Assembly (NCBI GenBank): GCA_964247295.1
Contig: CAXTTV010000041.1
Coordinates: 1-28,688 of the forward strand
DNA length: 28,688 nucleotides
Source: CAXTTV01 sp964247295
GTDB taxonomy: Bacteria; Chloroflexota; Ktedonobacteria; Ktedonobacterales; Ktedonobacteraceae
Reading direction: 5' to 3'
In this document: piece by piece, positions 7,523-13,674 of the stretch
How the letters are laid out: each line of letters opens with the position of its first letter
Position numbering within the stretch: the first letter of the stretch is position 1
Notes under the pieces: generated by a model
What the model saw: the letters and a program-made list of their open reading frames with translations, nothing else
The model's database searches: none
What the model was told of the DNA's origin: nothing
Made by a program: the position numbers and the translations under genes

Positions 7523-8224
7523 ATGCGCTGTTCTAATTGTCGTACCATCTGTAATCCAAATGCCGTTTTTTGTGGGCGTTGTGGTTTGCGCCTGGGAAGT
7601 GTTAATACTGCGGGATTGCCTGGTCTTTGGGGGGAGCAGACTCGCGAGAAATCCGCCCAAAACCCGTTTTTAGACGCGTGGCGTCTTCATCGTCGCCTGT
7701 TCGTATCTGTAACAGGTCTGGTGCTGGTGGCCCTGCTCTTGATATCCTTTATTGCTTTGCGGCAGTTTGGTCAGGAGACCCACGCTCCCAGTGGCGTGGC
7801 GCAGCCTGTCGCCGGCTCATTTCAATTTGAGGATACGTACGCGACGATGGACGGGCTTTCTCTCCGTGTGGCCCATCTGCAATCTCTGCCCGGCAATCAG
7901 GTTTACACGGCCTGGCTTGTGAATGGATCTCGTCCTCATCAGATGTTGCTGATTGGCCGTTTGAACCCGGATCAGCAAGGAAATGTGATGCTTGACAGCA
8001 AAAACCTTGCCAGTTTCAACCCTGATCACAAGAAACTGCCAGAAAATTATCCTGATCTCCTGATCACAAGAGAACCTGCGGAAGGCGATCTCCAGTTTCC
8101 TTCCAGTCTGATGGTTGCGCGGGGGCATGCAGATCCGCAGAAAGTCCTGGCCTGGCAGCCGCTGGTCCCCAGCAATTCCGCTCAGACCGCGATCGGCCTC
8201 TATGTATTCAAGATGGGGGCCTGA
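7523..8224 (+). CDS. Zinc-ribbon protein with one membrane helix and anti-sigma-K-like outer domain
   Basis: The product is about 233 aa. It starts with a zinc ribbon (MRCSNC near residue 2, then CGRCG about 14 residues later). A basic stretch (HRRLF) precedes a single membrane helix (SVTGLVLVALLLISFIAL), predicting cytoplasmic zinc ribbon and outer C-terminal domain. The outer part contains VYTAWLVNG, LLIGRLNPDQQGN and PSSLMVARG, reminiscent of the anti-sigma-K (RskA) C-terminal beta domain, though this is a weak resemblance. A GTG at 7514 with AGG 5 bases upstream is an alternative start adding three residues. No sigma factor is adjacent. Function is unknown. Confidence 0.72.
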   Translation: MRCSNCRTICNPNAVFCGRCGLRLGSVNTAGLPGLWGEQTREKSAQNPFLDAWRLHRRLFVSVTGLVLVALLLISFIALRQFGQETHAPSGVAQPVAGSFQFEDTYATMDGLSLRVAHLQSLPGNQVYTAWLVNGSRPHQMLLIGRLNPDQQGNVMLDSKNLASFNPDHKKLPENYPDLLITREPAEGDLQFPSSLMVARGHADPQKVLAWQPLVPSNSAQTAIGLYVFKMGA

Positions 8225-8242
8225 AGCCCTGGCCCCTGATTG

Positions 8243-8251
8243 TGATACAAT
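8243..8251 (+). promoter_or_regulatory. Extended -10 promoter of cysteine desulfurase
   Basis: TGA-TACAAT lies about 80 bases before the gene. The identical ten-base string TGATACAATA occurs before cinA. Confidence 0.5.
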
Positions 8252-8331
8252 AAAGTATCTTTAATCACAAAATCTGCGCTCCCTGTCACCATTCCTCAGG
8301 TCGCACCTTTCTTAAAGAAGGATCTTGTTCT

Positions 8332-9504
8332 ATGTCAGACTCGATTATGTACCTGGACCATGCGGCAACGACTCCTCTGGATAAGCGAGTGCTGGATGTG
8401 ATGTTGCCCTACTTTACTTCTGAGTATGGCAATGCCAGTAGCATCTATACGTTGGGGCGGCACGCGATGCAGGCGGTGGACTCAGCCCGTGAGCAAGTCG
8501 CTGAGGCTATTGGAGCGCGTTCTTCGGAGATTACCTTTACTGGTGGTGGCTCTGAAAGCGACAATCTTGCGATTAAAGGAGTGGCCTTCTCCTCACAAAA
8601 AAAAGGCAATCATATTATCACTACCTCGATTGAGCATCACGCCGTTCTGCACACCTGTAACTATCTGGACCGGTTTGGCTTCCAGACTACCTATCTGCCT
8701 GTGAACTCCTATGGACAGGTGAATCCTGAGGATGTGGCGCGGGCGATTACGGACCAGACGGTGCTGGTCTCGGTAATGTATGCCAATAATGAGGTTGGGA
8801 CGATTGAGCCGATCGCGGAGATCGGGAAGATCTGCCGCGCTAAAAAGGTTCCCTTCCACGTTGATGCGGTTCAGGCTGGCGGAGCTTTACCGATTGATGT
8901 GAAGGCGATGAATATTGATCTGCTTTCGCTTTCGGCCCATAAATTTTATGGTCCCAAGGGGGTGGGTATCCTCTATACGCGTCAGGGGGTTCGCTTGCTG
9001 CCTCAGCAGCAGGGGGGATCTCAAGAGCGGGGCCGCCGTGCCGGGACTGAGAATGTCGCGGGGATCGTCGGGGCCGCTGCGGCTCTGCGGCTGGCTTATA
9101 GCGAGATGCCGGAGACCAACGCACGCTTGATGGGCTTACGAGATCGCTTGATCGAAGCACTGCTGGTGATTCCCGGCTGCCATCTCACCGGTCATCCCAC
9201 CGGGCGTCTGCCCAATAATGCCAGCTTCTGCTTTGAGAATCTGGAGGGTGAGTCGGTGCTCTTGAACCTGGATCTTCAGGGGGTCGCGGCCTCATCAGGA
9301 TCGGCCTGTACCTCAGGCTCGATCGAGCCTTCGCATGTCCTATTGGCCATGGGTGTGCCAGAATCCTGGCAGCGCGGTAGCCTGCGCCTGACTCTGGGTA
9401 AAGAGAATACTGGGGCCGAGGTTGAGCGGCTGATCCAGATCTTACCCGCGATGATCTCCGACCTCCGTAGCCTGGGAGAGCGTGGACTTCAAAAGGCGCT
9501 GTAA
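8332..9504 (+). CDS. Cysteine desulfurase (NifS/IscS group)
   Basis: The 390-aa product is a PLP enzyme that takes sulfur from cysteine, leaving alanine and an enzyme persulfide. It opens with YLDHAATTPLD. It has GGGSESDNLAIKG, H102/H103 in the IEHHAVL motif, D178 in VDAVQ, and the PLP lysine K204 in SAHKFYGPKG. The persulfide cysteine is C326 in SSGSACTSGSIEPS, the long-loop form of NifS/IscS. AAGAAGGA 9 bases upstream supports the start. No iscU, nifU or mnmA lies next to it, so the acceptor (Fe-S clusters, tRNA thiolation, LarE refuelling) is open. Its last 63 bases overlap the convergent nucleoside hydrolase. Confidence 0.93.
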   Translation: MSDSIMYLDHAATTPLDKRVLDVMLPYFTSEYGNASSIYTLGRHAMQAVDSAREQVAEAIGARSSEITFTGGGSESDNLAIKGVAFSSQKKGNHIITTSIEHHAVLHTCNYLDRFGFQTTYLPVNSYGQVNPEDVARAITDQTVLVSVMYANNEVGTIEPIAEIGKICRAKKVPFHVDAVQAGGALPIDVKAMNIDLLSLSAHKFYGPKGVGILYTRQGVRLLPQQQGGSQERGRRAGTENVAGIVGAAAALRLAYSEMPETNARLMGLRDRLIEALLVIPGCHLTGHPTGRLPNNASFCFENLEGESVLLNLDLQGVAASSGSACTSGSIEPSHVLLAMGVPESWQRGSLRLTLGKENTGAEVERLIQILPAMISDLRSLGERGLQKAL

Positions 9505-10428
9505 AATCCACGTGCGTGCTCCCGAGGCGTCCAGATCTATTGCCGCTTGAACCACTGATCCCCCGATAATTCGGGGGATCATCGTGCCTGTAAAGGGCCT
9601 TTGTATCATCACATGGACAGGTCTCCGCGCGAACGTAAAAAGCTCTGGTTGACAGAGCGCGGCGATCGTCAGAGGATCATGCAGGAAGGGCCGCCCTGGA
9701 TGCCAGCCAGGGCGGTGGGTCTGCCAGATCTCTATGAGCCTGTGCAGTAGCTGCACTCGTGGATCTTCGCTTTCTCGAAACTGTTCAAGATCTTGATCGC
9801 GCAACTGGCATCTGGTTGTGACATTAAAGCCAATCATGGTGATTGGGATACCCGAGTTCAAGACCACTTTTGCCGCCTGAGCGTCTCCCCGCACATTCCA
9901 TTCGGGAAATGGAGCTCCGCTACTTCCCCCCATCATCACTATTTCCCTTATCATTCCCCGGATCTGAGGATCTTGCTGAAGCGCGGTCGCGATATTCGTT
10001 AACGGGCCGATGCATACAAGCGTTAAGGTGTAGGGATAGTTTCGGGCCATTTTCCGAATCAGATCTGGACCGCTAGCATAGGAATGTTGGTGCTTCGCGC
10101 TACACTGTTGACAATCGGAGAGGATCATCGCCTGCGGAACGCCTGATGGTCGCTGGTTGAGGAGAAGCGGTCTGGCTTGCCCTGCCACAACAGGCACATA
10201 TATACGTCCATATGTGTGAAGAACGTGGTAAGCCAACATTGCTCGGACCAGTGTATTGCCGAAAACTGTAGAAACCCCAACCAGATGTATCTCGGGTGAT
10301 TGAATGAGCAGGGCCAGAGCCAGAGCATCATCGATATCATCACCGATATCGGTATCTAACAGTACGGGAAGAGCCCCAGTTGAAAACTGGTCTTTATCAA
10401 TCCTAAATAAATGTGATCGGTCTTGCAT
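9442..10428 (-). CDS. Inosine-uridine type nucleoside hydrolase
   Basis: The product is 328 aa from the ATG at 10428. The calcium-binding signature LDTDIGDDIDDALAL lies at residues 24-38. It has CIGPLTNIA, MMGGS, NVRGDAQAAK and a late FLHDPLTIA histidine motif, all hallmarks of the IUNH family that cleaves the N-glycosidic bond of ribonucleosides to give base plus ribose. A TTG at 10539 would add 37 residues before the conserved fold and is less likely; neither start has a strong SD. Its end overlaps the cysteine desulfurase by 63 bases on the opposite strand. A role in nucleoside salvage fits, exact base preference unknown. Confidence 0.9.
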   Translation of the reverse strand: MQDRSHLFRIDKDQFSTGALPVLLDTDIGDDIDDALALALLIQSPEIHLVGVSTVFGNTLVRAMLAYHVLHTYGRIYVPVVAGQARPLLLNQRPSGVPQAMILSDCQQCSAKHQHSYASGPDLIRKMARNYPYTLTLVCIGPLTNIATALQQDPQIRGMIREIVMMGGSSGAPFPEWNVRGDAQAAKVVLNSGIPITMIGFNVTTRCQLRDQDLEQFRESEDPRVQLLHRLIEIWQTHRPGWHPGRPFLHDPLTIAALCQPELFTFARRPVHVMIQRPFTGTMIPRIIGGSVVQAAIDLDASGARTWILQRLLKSTLSQATEVGDHRG

Positions 10429-10656
10429 TGTTTTTCGACCCGCATATATGTTACATTCAAGGTGTGTGTCCACTATGGAGAAAAAACGCTGGTAACTGGC
10501 AGGCTGCTCTAGAATATCATAGAAGATTGCACCAGGCAATTATCCGCTTGTGGATCTTTTTGGGTTAAGAAGTAGGGGATAGGGGACGGCAGTTCCTTAA
10601 CGGAGTGCCAGATGTGCTCACTCATCCCTTTTTAAGAGAAGGACGGAAAATCGCTT

Positions 10657-11829
10657 ATGGATACGCTCAAACGTGAGGTTTTGTCTCAACGAGTTCGTCA
10701 GGTGAAACCCTCGGGCATCAGAAAGTTTTTTGATATTATTAATACCATGCCCGATGTGATCTCGCTGGGGGTTGGTGAGCCTGATTTTATCACGCCTGAG
10801 CATATTCGTCAGGCGGGTATTCGCTCGATCGAGCTGGGCCATACGCGCTATACCTCCAATTTTGGGATGTTAGAGTTGCGGGAAGAGATCGCGTCCATGC
10901 TTCAGCGCTGTTATGGGGTCACTTATGATCCAGCCACAGAGATTCTGGTAACGGTAGGTGTCAGCGAGGGTGTGGATCTGGCGATGCGTACCATTATTGA
11001 TCCCGGAGATGAGGTGATCTCTCCCGATCCCGGCTATGTGGCCTATGACGCGGACATTGTTTTTGCCGGTGGTGTTCCTGTGCCGGTCCCAACCTATGCC
11101 GAATATGATTTTGGAGTCCGCGCGATCGATATTGAAAAAGTGATCACGCCGCGCACGAAAATGATCCTGATCGGGAACCCGAATAATCCGACCGGGGCGA
11201 TCGTACCAAAGGTCGAGCTGGAAGCAATCGCGAAGCTGGCCGTGGAGCACGATCTCATTGTGGCGATCGACGAGGTGTATAGCCGTCTGGTGTACGGAGT
11301 TGAGCATGTAAGTTTCGCCGCCCTGCCGGGGATGCGTGAACGCACCATTTTGCTGGATGGGTTCTCAAAGGCCTATGCCATGACCGGCTGGCGCGTTGGC
11401 TATGTTGCGGCCCCGCCGCAGATTTTAGAGGCGATGGTGAAAGTCCATCAGTATACGCTGATGTGCGCGGGCACGTCGGCCCAGGAGGCTGCCTTGGAGG
11501 CGTTGCGCCATGGAGAGCCCGATGTTGAGACGATGCGTGAGGATTATGATCGCCGACGCCGTATGTTTGTCGATGGCTTAAATCGTATGGGTCTTCCCTG
11601 CTTTGAGCCACGCGGAGCTTTTTACGCTTTTCCCTCGATCGCTCATACCGGTATGACAGACGAAGAGTTCGCGGAGAAGCTATTGTTTGAAGAGCAGGTT
11701 GCTGTGGTTCCCGGCAGCTCTTTTGGGACGGCTGGTATTGGTTTTGTACGGGCCGCTTATTGTACCGCGTACGACAAGTTAGAGGATGCCCTGGTGCGGA
11801 TGGAACGTTTCCTGAAACGTCACCAATAA
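10657..11829 (+). CDS. Class I/II aminotransferase (AspC/PatA-like)
   Basis: The 390-aa PLP enzyme belongs to aminotransferase fold type I. It shows YTSNFGMLELREEIA near residue 65, PNNPTG (175-180), DEVYSRLVY (205-213) and the PLP lysine K238 in SKAYAMTGWRVGY. The substrate-carboxylate arginine lies near the C-terminus (FVRAAYC). The sequence is typical of aspartate/aromatic aminotransferases of Chloroflexota and archaea; the amino acid used cannot be decided. AGAAGGA 13-19 bases before the ATG supports the start. It is transcribed away from the nucleoside hydrolase and may stand alone. Confidence 0.92.
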   Translation: MDTLKREVLSQRVRQVKPSGIRKFFDIINTMPDVISLGVGEPDFITPEHIRQAGIRSIELGHTRYTSNFGMLELREEIASMLQRCYGVTYDPATEILVTVGVSEGVDLAMRTIIDPGDEVISPDPGYVAYDADIVFAGGVPVPVPTYAEYDFGVRAIDIEKVITPRTKMILIGNPNNPTGAIVPKVELEAIAKLAVEHDLIVAIDEVYSRLVYGVEHVSFAALPGMRERTILLDGFSKAYAMTGWRVGYVAAPPQILEAMVKVHQYTLMCAGTSAQEAALEALRHGEPDVETMREDYDRRRRMFVDGLNRMGLPCFEPRGAFYAFPSIAHTGMTDEEFAEKLLFEEQVAVVPGSSFGTAGIGFVRAAYCTAYDKLEDALVRMERFLKRHQ

Positions 11830-11921
11830 GTTTCGCGTTTATGCCCTTGATCCCATCAGTAAGCTGTCTCTGTAGAGCGCCGTTTTGCACGCTTGTTGAA
11901 GCTAGATTTTAAAAGATCAAG

Positions 11922-11930
11922 TGTTATAGT
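11922..11930 (+). promoter_or_regulatory. Extended -10 promoter of interrupted membrane gene
   Basis: TGT-TATAGT lies 32 bases before the chosen ATG, giving a leader of about 25 bases. No good -35 is seen. Confidence 0.45.
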
Positions 11931-11961
11931 TTGATGATCTGTGTGCCTGGGGGAGGGTTAT

Positions 11962-12642
11962 ATGTATGAGGAAGAGAAAAGCATGCAGGATGCAGATCTG
12001 AGAAGGCGCTGGGGCTTCTGGTGGCAATGGGCGATGTTGACGACGCTGGGGCAATGGCTGGGTCTTGGCTTTGCGATTGCCTTTGGTGGCTCGCTTTCCG
12101 AATTGTTAGAGAAGGCCGCCGATCCTGCTCGTCTGGTTTGGGGAATGCTCATCATTCTGTTTGCTGGAGCGATGGCCGGTATGATTATCGGATGGTTCCA
12201 GTGGCAGGCGTTAAGTCATTACCTATCGAATTTGCCGCTACGACGCTGGGTTCTGGCCTCATCGTTTGGCGCGACTATTTCCTGGAGCGCGGGAATCGCT
12301 CTAGGATCGCGCGTTGACTTTGTTGGAACCAATACACCGGTGGCTGTTCAGGTCAGTGCGGTTCTCTTATACTCAGCTTTACTGGGAGGTGTGATCTGAT
12401 TGTGCCAGTGGTGCGTGCTCTATCAGATTGTTGCTTCAACGCTGTTCTGGGTTCCAGCGAATGCTCTGGCCTGGACAGTTGGGCTGGCACTCGCGTTTAC
12501 CGGCATGGGCTTGCTGCCTGAGAGTCTTCCCTGGATACAGATTGATCTGTATAGCATTTTAATCTGTGCGCTGGCGAGTCTGATTATTGTCTCAATCCAG
12601 GGAATGTTTCTGGTGTGCATGCTCCCTTTTTCGCGGCTTTAG
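11962..12642 (+). pseudogene. Polytopic membrane protein interrupted by an in-frame TGA
   Basis: Two open frames in the same register, 11962-12396 and 12400-12642, are separated only by TGA at 12397-12399. Together they would give about 226 residues with five or six membrane helices. The protein has an internal duplication: the first copy has GMIIGWFQWQAL, the second GGVI-stop-LCQWCVL, followed in both by a W-x-x-A-(N/S) helix and a G-(I/L)-AL segment. The stop therefore falls exactly where the first copy has Gly, consistent with GGA to TGA. The ATG at 11962 has GGAGG 5 bases upstream; an ATG at 11983 is possible. The promoter and SD look intact. The intact family is an uncharacterised membrane protein common in Chloroflexota and cyanobacteria; function unknown. 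Confidence 0.7.
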
Positions 12643-12785
12643 TCGAGTATAGAGATGGGGGCGATGCTATCGAGAAAAGGGAAAGAGGTTCCGATCGAGA
12701 GAAATGGAGTCGAATGAGGTAGGTCGGGTCACGTGTGGACCCGTGGAGACGAGAATTGATCCCCTTGCCATCTTCCTTTCCCAGC
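12643..12785. other. Short intergenic stretch, no gene seen
   Basis: The stretch contains a CGGGTC/GACCCG 6-bp hairpin at 12725-12743 without a T-run. Nothing else is recognisable. Confidence 0.4.
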
Positions 12786-12830
12786 AGAGTCGCAGGCTTC
12801 TCTCTGAAAAAGAAGCCTGCGACTCTATTG
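12786..12830 (+). terminator. Strong 16-bp terminator hairpin
   Basis: A perfect 16-base inverted repeat (arms 12786-12801 and 12811-12826, 9-base loop) is followed by the moderately T-rich ATTGTTAGTTTTCT. It sits between the convergent membrane gene and the Rv2466c-like gene, and probably stops transcription from the left. On the other strand no T-run follows. Confidence 0.75.
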
Positions 12831-13478
12831 TTAGTTTTCTGAAGAGACGGGACCCCAGGTTGCCCTGCCGCGCTCACGCTTCAATTCATAGATATTGGGC
12901 TGATGCAGCAGCCAGTGATAATGATCCCACAGCTCGCCGGCCTCTTCCCCCTTGGGAACGGTATTGATGACCGGACCATAAAAACCAATATCACTGCCCT
13001 CCAGAGCGATTGTAGGTACCCCAAAGGCCAGATAGCGCTCTTTGGCCTCTTCATGATCTTTCACGATCTCCTGATAGGTGCTCTCATCAGCCACAGCTCG
13101 ATCGACCAGGGCCGGGTCAAGATCGGCCTTTTTCAAAGCGTCCCGAATAATATTGAGATCGGAGAGGCGGGCCATACTGCCACCCTCGGGGCCATGAAAG
13201 GCGTTTCCCAGTGCCAGATAGAGCCGCTCAACCGCTTCATTCCCCTGCTCTTTGCGAACCAGGGCCAGGGTCCGCAATGGGGGCCAGCTTAGATCCGTCT
13301 GGAAGTTGGGGGTTGCACCCTCTTTACGGTTCACAATCTCCAGGCTAAAGAAACGCCATGTAACGTCAATGGGACGGACCTTGCGCGCCTCGCGAATCCA
13401 CAGGGCGGTCCGCCAGGCCAGGGGACAGGCTGGATCAAAATGGAAGTTTACCTTTGCAGGTGTGCTGGAAGTTGCCAT
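12831..13478 (-). CDS. DsbA-fold protein of the mycothiol-dependent nitroreductase (Rv2466c) family
   Basis: This 215-aa cytoplasmic protein has a thioredoxin-fold opening, VNFHFDPACPLAWRTALWI. The rest follows mycobacterial Rv2466c, ending in FYGPVINTVPKGEEAGELWDHYHWL and YELKRERG. The active-site position is CPLA: C18 is present, but the second Cys of a CxxC pair is Ala21, so a monothiol mechanism is expected if it is active. Family members reduce nitro-compounds or mixed disulfides with a low-molecular-weight thiol. The thiol in this organism is unknown. GAGGAGAG lies about 10-12 bases upstream. A palindromic site overlaps the likely promoter, so expression may be stress controlled. Confidence 0.82.
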   Translation of the reverse strand: MATSSTPAKVNFHFDPACPLAWRTALWIREARKVRPIDVTWRFFSLEIVNRKEGATPNFQTDLSWPPLRTLALVRKEQGNEAVERLYLALGNAFHGPEGGSMARLSDLNIIRDALKKADLDPALVDRAVADESTYQEIVKDHEEAKERYLAFGVPTIALEGSDIGFYGPVINTVPKGEEAGELWDHYHWLLHQPNIYELKRERGRATWGPVSSEN

Positions 13479-13514
13479 AATGAAAATACTCTCCTCGGTT
13501 CAGACACTTTTAGT

Positions 13515-13549
13515 TCTGCTATACTTACTTTTATAAAGTAACAATGTTT
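13515..13549 (-). promoter_or_regulatory. Promoter with palindromic operator candidate upstream of Rv2466c-like gene
   Basis: On the minus strand, TTGTTA and TATAGC are separated by 15 bases. In the spacer lies TTACTTT-TAT-AAAGTAA (13525-13541), a perfect 7-base inverted repeat. Position and symmetry fit a repressor site; the TACTT...AAGTA form resembles HxlR/MarR-type operators, by analogy only. Confidence 0.5.
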
Positions 13550-13613
13550 TTAGCATACGCCGCAGATGTAGGGAGCGTCAAGGGTCAGAGGTCATACATC
13601 GCTCGGGGAGGTT

Positions 13614-13637
13614 GCAGGAGGGCAATTGCCCTCCTGC
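13614..13637. repeat. 24-base perfect palindrome downstream of nrdJ
   Basis: Arms GCAGGAGGGCAA and its complement meet without spacer, giving a 10-bp stem with an AATT loop as RNA. A smaller GGGG/CCCC hairpin lies at 13647-13659. There is no T-run on either side, so it may act as a 3'-end stabiliser or a Rho-assisted stop for nrdJ. Confidence 0.45.
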
Positions 13638-13674
13638 CTGGAGTTTGGGGTGGAGCCCCTATTACCTTACTTTA

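Noticed and set aside
10429..10539. TTG start extending the nucleoside hydrolase by 37 residues
   Set aside because: Rare start, no SD, and the extension precedes the conserved N-terminal strand.
12725..12743. CGGGTC/GACCCG hairpin as terminator
   Set aside because: Only 6 bp and no T-run; the 16-bp hairpin at 12786 is the better terminator.
12704..12967. 87-codon plus-strand frame
   Set aside because: It crosses the terminator hairpin and the end of the convergent gene; not protein-like.
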